Assembly: GCA_002842215.1 (NCBI GenBank)
Contig: PHCC01000003.1
Location: 1 to 64,000, forward strand
Direction of reading: 5' to 3'
DNA: 64,000 nucleotides
DNA from: Betaproteobacteria bacterium HGW-Betaproteobacteria-9
Lineage (GTDB): Bacteria; Pseudomonadota; Gammaproteobacteria; Burkholderiales; Burkholderiaceae_C
A program made the translations under genes and the position numbers. The notes below the pieces were generated by a model. The model made no database searches and was not told the DNA's origin. It worked only from the letters and a program-made list of their open reading frames with translations. Below, in pieces: positions 8,606 through 20,862 of the stretch. The number at the start of each line of letters is the position of its first letter. The stretch's first letter is position 1.

Positions 8606-9633
8606 GTTTTTCGCTCCAGTGGAAAACGCAAGGTGAAACGGGTGGGGCCACTGCGCTGCACCTCCAGCCGGCCATGAAGTTGTCGCGTGAGCAGCTGGAC
8701 CAGTTGGAGGCCGAGTGAACCGTTGCGTTCGAGGTTCTGATGCTCGGGAATGCCGAGGCCATCGTTGCTGATGGAGAGCTCAATGTTGTTGTTGTCCTGG
8801 CGCATGAACAGGCGAACCGTGCCGCGCTGCCCGGCGGGAAAACCGTGCTTGAGCGCGTTGCTCACCAGTTCGTTGACGATGAGGCCGCAGGGGATCGCCT
8901 CGTTGATGGGCAGCTTCACGTGGTTGGCTTCGATCTCCATGGCCACATGTCCGGCCACCATGCCGTAGGAGTCCATCAGATTGGGCAGCAGCTCACCCAG
9001 AAATTGCTGAAACTCAACCTGGGCGAAGTCGTGAGACTGGTACAGCGTCTGGTGGATCATCGACATCGACCGGATCCGGTTCTGGCTGTCGCGCAACATG
9101 GCCACGAGATCGGGGTCCTTGATCTTGAGCGCCTGCAGGTCGAGCAGGCTGTGGATCACTTGCAGGTTGTTCTTGACACGGTGGTGCACCTCTTCCAGCA
9201 GCAGTTCTTTTTCCTGCAGGGCGTCGTGGATCAGCTTTTCGTTTTGCTTGCGCTCACTCAGGTCCAGAATCACGGACAGGATCATCGGGCCCTCACCCGT
9301 TTCGACCGGGTTGATGCCGATCTCCACTGGGAACTCACTGCCGTCCTTGCGCAGGCCGCTGAGGTCGCGGCCGGCGCCCATGGGGCGGGCGGTGGCTTCG
9401 GTCTGGAAGCCCCGGCGGTAGCCCGGGTGGGCATGGCGGTAGCGCTCGGGCACCAGGACCTCCACCGGCTGCCCCAGCAGTTCTTCGCTGGTGTAACCGA
9501 AGGTCGACTCGGCCAGCCGGTTCAGGCGCGTGATCACCCCCTGCTGATTGACCACCACCATGGCCACCGGTATGCGGTCAAACGCCTGACCGAGGTACTC
9601 GTCCAGTTTGATGTGTTTTACGCTCATTGCCAA
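8602..9633 (-). CDS. PAS-domain sensor histidine kinase of the HisKA_2 type
   Basis: 343-aa cytosolic kinase. A PAS domain (residues about 12-135; RIPVAMVVVNQQGVITRLN, FGYTSEELLG, ending ILDLSERKQNE) precedes a HisKA_2 dimerisation segment LLLEEVHHRVKNNLQVI with the phospho-His and an HATPase_c with GLIVNELVSNALKHGF and SNDGLGIP. HisKA_2 kinases commonly signal to response regulators without their own DNA-binding domain. The start could be residue 1 or the Met at residue 3. Translation is coupled to the receiver-kinase gene downstream (overlap at 8602-8605). The PAS ligand is not predictable. Confidence 0.88.
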   Translation of the reverse strand: MAMSVKHIKLDEYLGQAFDRIPVAMVVVNQQGVITRLNRLAESTFGYTSEELLGQPVEVLVPERYRHAHPGYRRGFQTEATARPMGAGRDLSGLRKDGSEFPVEIGINPVETGEGPMILSVILDLSERKQNEKLIHDALQEKELLLEEVHHRVKNNLQVIHSLLDLQALKIKDPDLVAMLRDSQNRIRSMSMIHQTLYQSHDFAQVEFQQFLGELLPNLMDSYGMVAGHVAMEIEANHVKLPINEAIPCGLIVNELVSNALKHGFPAGQRGTVRLFMRQDNNNIELSISNDGLGIPEHQNLERNGSLGLQLVQLLTRQLHGRLEVQRSGPTRFTLRFPLERKT

Positions 9634-9785
9634 TATTCGGAAGGATCATCACTTCGCTGCCTGCCCTTTTTGCAACGCGACTCTGCGGCGCAGCATAAGC
9701 GCGAAACGGCAACACTGCACGTGAAAAAGTCCTTGTCCGCACGCGATGTGCGGGCCCCTGAATACAAACAGCCTCGTTGTGCGGC

Positions 9786-10655
9786 TCAGGCGCCGAGCAG
9801 GTAGTCCAGCTCTTGCTGGCTGAAACCCGCTGCGCGTCGGGCCGCGTCGTTGAACGGCGGCTTCAGTCGCGGCGCGTTGTGTGTGCGCGAGAGCACGCGG
9901 TAGTGCGCCAGCGGGTCCAGTCCCTGCTGCGCGCAGAGCCAGCCGTACCAGCGGTTGCCGATGGCGACATGGCCGATCTCGTCGCGCAGGATCACGTCGA
10001 GGATCTCGACGGTGCGAAGGGCTGCGGGGGTGTTGACCTTGCGCAGGCGGGCCTGGATCAGCGGGGTGGCGTCGAGCCCGCGCGCTTCGAGCGTGCGCGG
10101 CACCAGCGCCATGCGCGCGGTGATGTCGTGCTGCGTCTTCACGCACATTTCCCACAGGCCATCGTGCGCGGGGAAGTCGCCGTAGTGGAAGCCCAGGCTT
10201 TGCAGGTGCGTGTGCAGCAGGCCGAAGTGGGTCGCTTCTTCTGAGGCCACGCGCAGCCAGTCGCGGTAGAAGTCGACGGGCATGCCAGCGAAGCGCCAGA
10301 CCGCATCGAGCGCCAGGTTGATTGCGTTGAATTCGATGTGGCACACCGCGTGCAACAGCGCCGCCAGGCCTTCTGTGGTGAAGGGCGAACGGTGCGGCAC
10401 GTCCATGGGTGGCACCAGGGCGGGTCGGTCCGGCCGACCCGGCAGGGGTGCGCCGGGCGCGGGGTTCAGGGGGTCGTTGGGGCGCAGGGCGTCGAGGCAT
10501 TGATCCGCATCGGCGCAGGCACCCAGGGCGGCCCACAGCGCCAGAGCGGCCTGGGCCTTGTGGCCCGGGTCGGGGATGCAGAGCGTGTGCAGGGCACGTT
10601 CCCTCAGGCTGGTGCCGGGCATGTCGGAAGGGGGGCGATCATCGGGGCGCTGCAT
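9786..10655 (-). CDS. Ferritin-like DUF455 family protein
   Basis: About 289 aa. DUF455 proteins have a ferritin-like diiron helical bundle; the metal ligands are visible as HIEFNAINLALDAVWRF, ASEEATHFGLLHTHL and ILRDEIGHVAIGNRWY (E, ExxH, ExxH). The start is set at the ATG at 10653-10655 (MQRPDDRP), because the upstream codons overlap the promoter region of the divergent carbonic anhydrase gene. Some members are linked to tRNA-hydroxylase-like chemistry, but no reaction is established for this branch. Confidence 0.82.
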   Translation of the reverse strand: MQRPDDRPPSDMPGTSLRERALHTLCIPDPGHKAQAALALWAALGACADADQCLDALRPNDPLNPAPGAPLPGRPDRPALVPPMDVPHRSPFTTEGLAALLHAVCHIEFNAINLALDAVWRFAGMPVDFYRDWLRVASEEATHFGLLHTHLQSLGFHYGDFPAHDGLWEMCVKTQHDITARMALVPRTLEARGLDATPLIQARLRKVNTPAALRTVEILDVILRDEIGHVAIGNRWYGWLCAQQGLDPLAHYRVLSRTHNAPRLKPPFNDAARRAAGFSQQELDYLLGA

Positions 10656-10726
10656 CCCTACAATTCTAGGTTTCGCGTGTGGCCCCCTGGGCACCGCAAC
10701 AACAACCAGGATTGGAGACACCCGGC

Positions 10727-11251
10727 ATGGCGATCTATGAACTCGATGGCGTGGCGCCGCGCGTGGCCGATTCGGCCTGGGTGGCCGAGAACGCGTTGGT
10801 GATCGGGGATGTGAGTCTGGGCGAGCACGCGAGCGTGTGGTTCGGCACCACGGTGCGCGGTGACACGGCCACCATCACGATCGGCACCGGCAGCAACATC
10901 CAGGACGGCAGCGTGCTGCACGCCGACGATGGACTGCCCTTGACCATCGGTGCCCACGTGACCGTGGGCCACCAGGTGATGCTGCACGGCTGCACCGTGG
11001 GGGACGAATCGCTGATCGGCATCGGCGCCATCGTGCTCAACGGCGCGAAGATCGGCAAGAACTGCCTGGTGGGTGCGGGCTCGCTGGTGACCGAGGGCAA
11101 AGAATTTCCCGATGGCTCCATGATCATCGGCAGCCCGGCCAAGGTGGTGCGCCAGCTTTCAACCGAGCAGATCGAAGGCTTGCGCCAGAGCGCGAAACAC
11201 TATGTCGAGAACGCGGAGCGCTTCCGGCGCGGCTTGAAAAAGATCGGTTGA
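10727..11251 (+). CDS. Gamma-class carbonic anhydrase-like hexapeptide protein
   Basis: 174-aa left-handed beta-helix protein (YrdA/PaaY type). Hexapeptide repeats run from about residue 15 to 140. The zinc ligands are visible as His in GSVLHADDG, and two His in [15 protein letters not shown]. The start ATG at 10727 gives [13 protein letters not shown], the usual family N-terminus; upstream in-frame codons are unlikely to be used. Family members interconvert CO2 and bicarbonate, though many YrdA-type proteins have weak activity. The next gene (hslO) follows 38 bp downstream. Confidence 0.88.
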   Translation: MAIYELDGVAPRVADSAWVAENALVIGDVSLGEHASVWFGTTVRGDTATITIGTGSNIQDGSVLHADDGLPLTIGAHVTVGHQVMLHGCTVGDESLIGIGAIVLNGAKIGKNCLVGAGSLVTEGKEFPDGSMIIGSPAKVVRQLSTEQIEGLRQSAKHYVENAERFRRGLKKIG

Positions 11252-11289
11252 TCCCGATCTGCCAGCGTTGACCGAATCGAAAGAACCCC

Positions 11290-12270
11290 TTGTCCGAACT
11301 CCACAAATTCATGTTTGAAGGTCTGCCCGTGCGCGGCATGCTGGTGCGCCTGACCGGTGCCTGGACCGATATCCTGCAGCGGCGCGAGCAGGCGGGCGGC
11401 TATCCGGCGGCGGTGCAGGAACTGCTGGGCGAGATGACGGCCGCGGCCACGCTGATGCAGGCCAACATCAAGTTCAATGGCGCGCTGGTCATGCAGATCA
11501 TGGGCGACGGCCCGGTGAAGCTCGCCGTGGCCGAGGTGCAGCCCGACCTGAGCCTGCGCGCCACGGCCACGGTGTTGGGCGAAGTGGCGGCCGATGCGCC
11601 GCTCTCGCACATGGTCAACGTGAACAACGCGGGCCGCTGCGCCATCACGCTCGACCCGAAGGACCGCCAGCCGGGCCAGCAGCCCTACCAGGGCGTGGTG
11701 CCGCTGTTTGGTGACCGCCACGAGAAGCTGGAAAAGCTCAGTGAGGTGATCGAACACTACATGCTGCAGAGCGAGCAGCTCGACACGCGCCTGGTGCTCG
11801 CCGCCAACGACAAGGTGGCGGCTGGCCTGCTGATCCAGCGCTTGCCGCTGCAGGGCGAGGCCAACCTGGCCGGTGCCGGCGCGGTGGCCAGGGACGAAGA
11901 CCAGATCGGCCTGAACGAGGACTACAACCGCATCGCCATCCTGGCCGCCAGCCTGAAGCGCGAGGAACTGCTGGAGCTGGACGCCGAGACCATCCTGCGG
12001 CGCCTGTTCTGGGAAGAAGACCTGCGCCGCTTCGAACCCCTGGTGGGCGAGGAAGGGCCGCGTTTCGCCTGCACCTGCTCGCGCGAGCGCGTGGGCAGCA
12101 TGCTGCGCAGCCTGGGCCGGGACGAGATCGAATCGATCATCGCCGAGCAGGGTCAGGTGGAGGTGGGCTGCGACTTCTGCGGCGCGATGTACCGGTTCGA
12201 TCCGGTGGACGCGGCGCAGGTGTTTTTGCAGCCGCACACGCAGCCGCCCGCCACGCCCAATCTTCAGTGA
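11290..12270 (+). CDS. hslO: Redox-regulated chaperone Hsp33
   Basis: 326-aa cytosolic holdase activated by oxidation and unfolding. The N-terminal chaperone domain carries LVRLTGAWTDIL and the C-terminal redox switch carries the zinc-binding cysteines CTCSRERV and CDFCGAMYRFD (CxC and CxxC). Translation appears to start at TTG (11290-11292), giving MSELHKFMFEGLPVRG; the next ATG would remove conserved N-terminal residues. It probably shares a transcript with the carbonic anhydrase-like gene. Confidence 0.95.
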   Translation: MSELHKFMFEGLPVRGMLVRLTGAWTDILQRREQAGGYPAAVQELLGEMTAAATLMQANIKFNGALVMQIMGDGPVKLAVAEVQPDLSLRATATVLGEVAADAPLSHMVNVNNAGRCAITLDPKDRQPGQQPYQGVVPLFGDRHEKLEKLSEVIEHYMLQSEQLDTRLVLAANDKVAAGLLIQRLPLQGEANLAGAGAVARDEDQIGLNEDYNRIAILAASLKREELLELDAETILRRLFWEEDLRRFEPLVGEEGPRFACTCSRERVGSMLRSLGRDEIESIIAEQGQVEVGCDFCGAMYRFDPVDAAQVFLQPHTQPPATPNLQ

Positions 12271-12283
12271 ACGGCGGACAGGG

Positions 12284-13516
12284 TCAGGTTGTCGCGCGCA
12301 GCCGCCGCGCGCCCTGGCCCAGTGTGTCGAGGACGTCGTAGCACGCCCCCATGGTGTGGTAGTCCACCTTGCCCGCAGGGCTTTTTTGATCGCTGATTTT
12401 TGAGTTGTCGGCGCGCAGGATGCGCCACCAGGCGCCGTGTTGATGGTCCACGAAATGCGGCCAGGCGTAGGCCCATAGACGGTCGTAGTCGGCCCAGTAG
12501 CGCGCCTCGCCAGTCGCCTGGGCCAGGCGCGCTGCTGTGGCCAGCGACTCGGCCTGGACCCAGAAATATTTGTCGCTGTCGCACACGCTGCCGTCGGGCG
12601 CGAAGCCGTAGAACAGGCCGCCGTGTAGCGTGTCCCACGACTTCGCCATCGCGGTGTCGAAGAAGAACCGGGCGCGCGGCAGGTGGTCGGCGCGTGGGCG
12701 GCGCTGATCGAGCAGCAGCAACAGCTTGGCCCATTCGGTCAGGTGGCCGGGCTGGAAACCCCAGGGGCGGAAGATGTTGCTCTTGTCGTCCTTGTTGTAG
12801 TCCCAGTCGACCGACCAGTCGGCGCGGTAGTGCTCCCACACCAGGCCATCGGCCAGCGCTGCCTGGCGGATGCAGATGTGGTCGGCCAGCCGCTCGGCGC
12901 GGACCAGGTAGCGGGTCTCGCCGGTGGCGTCGAAGGCGGCGAGCAGCGCCTCGCACAGGTGCATGTTGGCGTTCTGGCCACGGTAGTCGCTGAGCACCCC
13001 GTCGGGGCCGATCTCGTCGGCGTAGAGGCCGTGGTGGGGCTCCCAGAAACGCTGCTCCAGCAACTCGAAGGTCTCGGCGATGCCGGCGTGTGCCTCGGGC
13101 AGGCCGGCCATGAAGGCGTGGGCGTGTGCCAGCAGGACGAAGGCCAGGCCGTAGGCGTGCTGGGTGCCGTCGAGCAGGGTCTTCTTTCCGTCGCGCCAGT
13201 CCAGCAGCCAAGTGTAGCTGCCGGTGGCCGGGTCGCGGTGCACGCGGCGCAGGAAGTCGAAGGCGTGGGACAGCGCCTGGCGGTGCGAGGCATCGGCGCC
13301 CGAGCGCACGGCCATGGCGTAGGTGTAGACGAAGCGGGTGCTGCTGACCAGGTGGCGGGTGTGGCGGTCGTAGACCTCGCCGTTGTCGCGGAAAAAATGG
13401 AACAGTCCACCGCTGGGGTCGATGGCCCGCGGGTGGTAGAAGGCCATGCAGTCGCGGACGTGGGTGCGCAGGAAATCGGGTGAGCGGAAGTCGGGCAGGG
13501 GTTGTGCCGGGATCAT
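12284..13516 (-). CDS. AGE family sugar epimerase/isomerase
   Basis: 410-aa (alpha/alpha)6-barrel protein of the N-acylglucosamine 2-epimerase superfamily, probably an aldose-ketose isomerase (mannose/fructose type). Visible family elements: GGLFHFFRDNGEVYD, the active-site segments RGQNANMHLCEALL and FRPWGFQPGHLTEWAKLLL, FWVQAESLATA and the C-terminal KVDYHTMGACYDVL, which supply the catalytic histidines. No signal peptide. Its ATG overlaps the stop of the NadR-like kinase gene, so the two are translationally coupled. Confidence 0.85.
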   Translation of the reverse strand: MIPAQPLPDFRSPDFLRTHVRDCMAFYHPRAIDPSGGLFHFFRDNGEVYDRHTRHLVSSTRFVYTYAMAVRSGADASHRQALSHAFDFLRRVHRDPATGSYTWLLDWRDGKKTLLDGTQHAYGLAFVLLAHAHAFMAGLPEAHAGIAETFELLEQRFWEPHHGLYADEIGPDGVLSDYRGQNANMHLCEALLAAFDATGETRYLVRAERLADHICIRQAALADGLVWEHYRADWSVDWDYNKDDKSNIFRPWGFQPGHLTEWAKLLLLLDQRRPRADHLPRARFFFDTAMAKSWDTLHGGLFYGFAPDGSVCDSDKYFWVQAESLATAARLAQATGEARYWADYDRLWAYAWPHFVDHQHGAWWRILRADNSKISDQKSPAGKVDYHTMGACYDVLDTLGQGARRLRATT

Positions 13517-14208
13517 GGTGGCGGGTCCTTGGTGTGATCGGTGGTCAGAAGCTGGCTGAACAATCGGTGTTCACAGTCCGGGTCGCTGCAGCTGTCGCAG
13601 ACCCAGCGGCCCCGGCCCAGACGCAGCGCCGGATCGTCGGCCAGTAGCGGCCGGCCGAGGTGGTTGCCAATGGCCCTCAAGGCTTGCTGCAGGCGCTGAG
13701 GGCCTTTGCCATAGATGGTCTGGTAGCGCACGCCGGCGACCTGCAGTTCGCGCCGCAGTACCGCGTCGGTGGCCTCGCGCACGGCCGGGCCGTCGCGAAA
13801 GAGGCCGTCGGCGACCCAGGGCAGGTCCAGCCCCATCAGCAGCGTCAGGCCGTAGCCGCGCTGTTCGGCCCGGGCGGCGGGCAGCAGTGAGGTGTCGTTG
13901 AAATACAGCTCGCTGTAGGCCGCGATCACGAGCGAGGTGGTATCGGCAATGACCAGTTCCACGCCGTGCTGGCGGGTGGCCCGTTCGATGCATTGCGTTT
14001 GCTCCGCCGCGCGTGCGGACTGTTCTTCGGCGCGCGGTGCGCGACCCATGGTCTCGCACCATTGCCGGAGTTGCTCGGCAACGAGCACGGTGGGGATGTG
14101 GAGCCCTTCGATGAGGTGCTGGCACAGTGCCTGCGCCAGGTCGGACTTGCCGGTGGATTCACCACCCAGCAGCGTGATCGTCGTGGCCAAGGGAGTCGCG
14201 TTCAACAA
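13513..14208 (-). CDS. NadR-like P-loop kinase
   Basis: 231-aa ATP-binding protein resembling the nicotinamide-riboside kinase domain of NadR (AAA_28). Walker A is GGESTGKSDLAQAL near the N-terminus; a Walker-B-like VIADTTSLVIAAYSELYF follows. The C-terminal WVCDSCSDPDCEHRLF segment contains three cysteines and a His and may bind a metal, which is unusual for the kinase domain. No adenylyltransferase or HTH domain is attached, unlike E. coli NadR. A role in pyridine nucleotide salvage is an inference from the family. Confidence 0.72.
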   Translation of the reverse strand: MLNATPLATTITLLGGESTGKSDLAQALCQHLIEGLHIPTVLVAEQLRQWCETMGRAPRAEEQSARAAEQTQCIERATRQHGVELVIADTTSLVIAAYSELYFNDTSLLPAARAEQRGYGLTLLMGLDLPWVADGLFRDGPAVREATDAVLRRELQVAGVRYQTIYGKGPQRLQQALRAIGNHLGRPLLADDPALRLGRGRWVCDSCSDPDCEHRLFSQLLTTDHTKDPPP

Positions 14209-14253
14209 TGCATGGTCGCGGTGATGCGCGCCGGGCGGCTGAATGACCCGGGC

Positions 14254-14538
14254 TCAGGGCCGGGTCTGCGCGATCTGGACAAAGACCTCGTTGGGCTTGA
14301 CCATGCCCAGGTTTTGCCGGGCCAGCTCTTCCACCATGTCCAGACCCTCTTGCAGGTCGCGCACCTCGCTGACCAGCTGGTCGTTGCGCAGTGTGGCCTC
14401 GCGGTTGCTGCGCTCCAGCTTGGCCAGCTCCTGCTTCATGCCCGCCACCGTGGGCACGCTGCCCCGGCCGGCCCAGAGCTGCGCGTGCAGCACCAGCAGC
14501 AGCGTGATCAGCAGGGCGGGGATGAAGCGTGAACCCAT
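14254..14538 (-). CDS. ftsB: Cell division protein FtsB
   Basis: 94-aa bitopic membrane protein of the FtsQBL divisome complex. A short cytoplasmic start is followed by a membrane span (IPALLITLLLVLHAQLW), then a heptad-rich coiled coil (about residues 34-75) and the terminal LARQNLGMVKPNEVFVQI typical of FtsB. The location directly downstream of eno matches the standard eno-ftsB arrangement. Confidence 0.92.
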   Translation of the reverse strand: MGSRFIPALLITLLLVLHAQLWAGRGSVPTVAGMKQELAKLERSNREATLRNDQLVSEVRDLQEGLDMVEELARQNLGMVKPNEVFVQIAQTRP

Positions 14539-14576
14539 GGTGGCAGGAGTCTATCGGCGCAAGAGGCCCGCAGACA

Positions 14577-15869
<1,293 letters not shown>

Positions 15870-15956
15870 TCAAAAAAATCCAAAATAGATCAACACAATC
15901 AATCCCAGGATGAAGACGTAGATCACGGGATGCCGGTCAAACGCCTTCAACGGCAA
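15870..15956 (-). CDS. Possible 28-aa hydrophobic peptide upstream of eno
   Basis: A TTG-initiated frame encoding a short basic start ([11 protein letters not shown]) followed by a hydrophobic run (IYVFILGLIVLIYFGFF) ends ten bases before the eno ATG. It starts inside the last codons of DUF1330 in another frame. The composition would suit a single-span membrane peptide, and it fills the DUF1330-eno gap exactly. There is no visible ribosome site strong enough to be sure; it may be fortuitous. Confidence 0.25.
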   Translation of the reverse strand: MPLKAFDRHPVIYVFILGLIVLIYFGFF

Positions 15957-16290
15957 ACATGCGAATGGAGCCCGCGCCCTCCCGCAACTGGCGGGCATGG
16001 GTATAGGTTTCGGACGCGTAGTACGCCTGCGCGGTAGCGATGTCCTTGAAGCGCAACACCACCACACGCTGCGGATGCCAGCCGCCTTCGAGCGGCTCCA
16101 CTCGGCCTCCGCGCACCACGACTTCAGCGCCAAATTCCTGCATGGCCCGCGTGCTCCACTCGCGGTAGCGCTTCATCTGTTCTTCGTCGGTGACGGTCAC
16201 CTCCGCAATGATGTACGCACATGCTGTGAAACCTTCACCCTCGCGGGCTGCGGTGCGAGCTTGCTTGGGGCGGCCCGGCGCGTCGCTCAT
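15937..16290 (-). CDS. DUF1330 family protein
   Basis: 117-aa small ferredoxin-like-fold protein. The DUF1330 pattern is visible from about residue 24: [38 protein letters not shown] and [22 protein letters not shown]. The N-terminal ~20 residues ([20 protein letters not shown]) are an extra segment sharing an 18-base stretch with a tiny ORF at 30780-30797. The ATG overlaps the kdsA stop by four bases, supporting this start and coupling. Confidence 0.82.
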   Translation of the reverse strand: MSDAPGRPKQARTAAREGEGFTACAYIIAEVTVTDEEQMKRYREWSTRAMQEFGAEVVVRGGRVEPLEGGWHPQRVVVLRFKDIATAQAYYASETYTHARQLREGAGSIRMFAVEGV

Positions 16291-17141
16291 GCGAAATTGT
16301 CCTCCAGCAGTGGCGTTGTTTTGGTTACGGAATCGATCGCCACCAGCGTTTCCAGCAGTGCCTTCATGTGTTTCAACGGCACAGCGTTCGGGCCGTCCGA
16401 CCAGGCCTCGGCTGGGTTCGGATGGGTTTCCATGAACAGGCCCGCCACGCCGGCGGCCACGCCCGCGCGGGCCAGCACCGGCACCATCTCGCGGGCACCG
16501 CCGCTGACCGAGCCCAGGCCGCCCGGCTTCTGCACCGAGTGGGTCACGTCGAACACCACCGGTGCGCCGGACTTGCGCATCTCGGCCAGGCTGGTCATGT
16601 CGGCCACGAGGTTGTTGTAGCCAAAGCTCACGCCGCGTTCGCAGGCCAGGAAGCGGTCTTCGGACAGGCCCACCTCCTTGGCGGCGGCGCGTGCCTTGTC
16701 GATCACGTTTGTCATGTCCCAGGGCGCGAGAAACTGGCCCTTCTTGATGTTCACCGGCTTGCCGCTCTGCGCCACGGCGCGGATGAAGTCGGTCTGGCGG
16801 CACAGGAAGGCCGGGGTCTGCAACACGTCCACCACGCTGGCGACCTCGGCCACATGCGACGTGTCGTGCACGTCGGTGAGCACGGGTAGGCCCAACTGGC
16901 TGCGCACTTCATCGAGAATTTTCAGTCCTGCCGCCAGGCCCACGCCACGCTGGCTGGTGCCCGAAGAGCGGTTGGCCTTGTCGAACGAGCCCTTGTAGAT
17001 CAGTGGAATGCCCAGCGCGGTGCAGGCCTCCTTGAGCTGGCCGGCCACGTCGATGGACATCTGCAGCCCTTCGATCGAGCAGGTGCCGGCGATCAGGAAG
17101 AAGCGCTGGTCCAGGCCGACATCGAATCCGCAGAGTTTCAT
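16287..17141 (-). CDS. kdsA: 3-deoxy-8-phosphooctulonate synthase
   Basis: 284-aa cytosolic enzyme condensing phosphoenolpyruvate with arabinose 5-phosphate to give KDO-8-phosphate for lipopolysaccharide. Recognised by [71 protein letters not shown] and [11 protein letters not shown]. Lies between pyrG and DUF1330/eno in the order typical of beta- and gammaproteobacteria. Confidence 0.97.
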   Translation of the reverse strand: MKLCGFDVGLDQRFFLIAGTCSIEGLQMSIDVAGQLKEACTALGIPLIYKGSFDKANRSSGTSQRGVGLAAGLKILDEVRSQLGLPVLTDVHDTSHVAEVASVVDVLQTPAFLCRQTDFIRAVAQSGKPVNIKKGQFLAPWDMTNVIDKARAAAKEVGLSEDRFLACERGVSFGYNNLVADMTSLAEMRKSGAPVVFDVTHSVQKPGGLGSVSGGAREMVPVLARAGVAAGVAGLFMETHPNPAEAWSDGPNAVPLKHMKALLETLVAIDSVTKTTPLLEDNFA

Positions 17142-17153
17142 GAGGGCGTTCCG

Positions 17154-18863
<1,710 letters not shown>

Positions 18864-18937
18864 TTATAGAGGGCACCCCACGGACCAGGCCGGCCTCCGG
18901 CCCGATGGGACCGGGCCGACCGACCGTCAGAGAACGC

Positions 18938-19480
18938 TCAGTTGTTGGCCCGCACGCGCAACCTGAAGTTGCGGGACAGCGAGCCCTTGTTCCCGTTGAC
19001 ACTGGCCGTCGCCGTGATCTGGAATTCGTGGTCCTGAGCGCTGTGGTTGTCGTAGCAATTCGGAAAGCCCGTGCAGCTCTGGGTGATCAGGCCGGTGTCT
19101 GCCTGGATCCGGAGGTTGCTGGTCAGGCTCGCGACCTCGGCCGCGCCAACGTTCACGCCAGTGACCTTGAAGCTGTAGCTCAGCGTGTGCCCAGCCGGAA
19201 CGCTGGCCGAGGTGTCGATGGCCCATTTTGATTCGGTGCGGTTGTTGGCCGCATAGGCCGGATTTCGTGGCCCGAAATCGGCCTCGTTGCCCACGAAGTA
19301 ACTGCCGTCGGCCTTGAGCTTGTCCAGCGGGAAGTAGCTGTCGCTGTCAATGAACGCCAGATTGGGCAAGGGCGACCCGGTCGGGGTGACCTCGGAGTCA
19401 TCCGATCCGCCGCCGCAGGCAGCCTGTGTCACGAGGGCGGCGCAAAGGCCCATGGTCCGAAGTGCGGGAGCGATACGCAT
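18938..19480 (-). CDS. Hypothetical lipoprotein
   Basis: 180-aa predicted outer-envelope lipoprotein. It opens with a lipoprotein signal peptide (MRIAPALRTMGLCAALVTQAAC) ending in a lipobox-like TQAAC followed by GGGSDD, a linker common on Comamonadaceae lipoproteins. The mature part looks like a beta-rich domain (HTLSYSFKVTGVNVG, DHEFQITATASVNG) with one likely disulfide pair in SCTGFPNCYDN. I place the start at the ATG at 19478-19480, since upstream codons would bury the signal peptide. No family recognised. Confidence 0.65.
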   Translation of the reverse strand: MRIAPALRTMGLCAALVTQAACGGGSDDSEVTPTGSPLPNLAFIDSDSYFPLDKLKADGSYFVGNEADFGPRNPAYAANNRTESKWAIDTSASVPAGHTLSYSFKVTGVNVGAAEVASLTSNLRIQADTGLITQSCTGFPNCYDNHSAQDHEFQITATASVNGNKGSLSRNFRLRVRANN

Positions 19481-19618
19481 AGCGGTGTCTGTTGGTCTGG
19501 TTGATGTGGCAGGTGGGATTATCACTGCGGTTCGCCGTGATGCGGGCACAAGGCTTGTCGGGGGCATTGTGCCTGCAAGTGCTGGTCAAAACCGCATACA
19601 AACTGATACATTGAGACT

Positions 19619-20845
19619 ATGAACGACCTCGCCGGAAAACACATCGTCCTTGGCCTCTCGGGCGGCATCGCCTGCTACAAGGCGGCCGAGCTCTGTCGCA
19701 CCCTGATCAAGGAGGGCGCCTCCGTGCAGGTGGTCATGACCGAGTCAGCCGAGCAGTTCATCACGCCGGTCACGATGCAGGCGCTGTCGGGTCGCCCGGT
19801 GTTCACTTCGCAGTGGGACCAGCGCACGTCCGGTGGCGCGGACAACAACATGCCGCACATCAATCTCAGCCGCGAAGCCGATGCCATTCTGGTGGCGCCG
19901 GCCAGTGCCGATTTCATGGCCAAGCTGTTGCATGGCCGGGCCGACGAACTGCTCAGCCTGATGTGTCTGGCCCGCCCTCTGGAAAAGGTGCCGTTGATCC
20001 TCGCGCCCGCCATGAACCGCGAGATGTGGGCGCACCCGGCCACGCAGCGCAACGTGGCCCAGCTGCGCACCGACGGTACCACCGTGCTGGATGTCGGCGT
20101 GGGCGATCAGGCTTGCGGTGAAACGGGTGATGGCCGCATGCTGGAACCCGACGAGCTGCTGTACGAGCTGGTGCGCTTCTTCACGCCCAAGGTGCTGGCA
20201 GGCCAGCAGGTGCTGGTGAGCGCCGGCCCCACGTACGAGGCCATCGACCCGGTGCGCGGCCTGACCAACCTCTCCAGCGGCAAGATGGGTTTTGCCATTG
20301 CGCGTGCGGCGCACGAAGCGGGCGCTCACGTGACCCTGGTGGCCGGACCGGTGAGCTTGCCCACGCCGCGTGGGGTGGGGCGCATCAATGTGAAGTCGGC
20401 GCTGAACATGCAGAAGACGCTCAACGTGCTGAGCCAGACCGCGACGGTGTTCATTTCGGCCGCCGCTGTGGCCGACTGGCGCCCTGCGGAGTCGGCCAAC
20501 GAAAAAATCAAGAAGGATGGCAGTGGTCGGGCGCCCACCTTGTCCTTTGTCGAGAATCCGGACATCCTGGCGGGTATTGCCTCCGGCGCCCGGGCGCAGA
20601 ACCACCAGCTGTTCTGCGTGGGTTTTGCGGCCGAGAGTCACGACCTGCTGGCGCACGCCCAGGCCAAGCGCGAACGCAAGGGCGTGCCGCTGCTGGTGGG
20701 CAATATCGGGCCCGACACCTTCGGTCAGGACGACAACGCCCTGCTGCTGGTGGACGCACAAGGCTCCACCGATCTGCCTAAGGCCTCCAAGCTGCAGCTC
20801 GCGCGCCGGCTCGTGGCCGAGATCGCACGGCGTCTGCCGACCTGA
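19619..20845 (+). CDS. coaBC: Bifunctional phosphopantothenoylcysteine decarboxylase/synthetase
   Basis: 408-aa coenzyme A biosynthesis enzyme. The N-terminal FMN-dependent CoaC domain carries LGLSGGIACYKAAELCR, MPHINLSREADAILVAPASADFMAKL, the PAMNREMW substrate clamp and QACGETGDGRM with the catalytic Cys; the C-terminal CoaB domain starts near SAGPTYEAIDPVRGLTN and contains ISAAAVADWRP and KIKK. Full length. Confidence 0.97.
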   Translation: MNDLAGKHIVLGLSGGIACYKAAELCRTLIKEGASVQVVMTESAEQFITPVTMQALSGRPVFTSQWDQRTSGGADNNMPHINLSREADAILVAPASADFMAKLLHGRADELLSLMCLARPLEKVPLILAPAMNREMWAHPATQRNVAQLRTDGTTVLDVGVGDQACGETGDGRMLEPDELLYELVRFFTPKVLAGQQVLVSAGPTYEAIDPVRGLTNLSSGKMGFAIARAAHEAGAHVTLVAGPVSLPTPRGVGRINVKSALNMQKTLNVLSQTATVFISAAAVADWRPAESANEKIKKDGSGRAPTLSFVENPDILAGIASGARAQNHQLFCVGFAAESHDLLAHAQAKRERKGVPLLVGNIGPDTFGQDDNALLLVDAQGSTDLPKASKLQLARRLVAEIARRLPT

Positions 20846-20862
20846 TCCTGTCGCCGGTCCGC

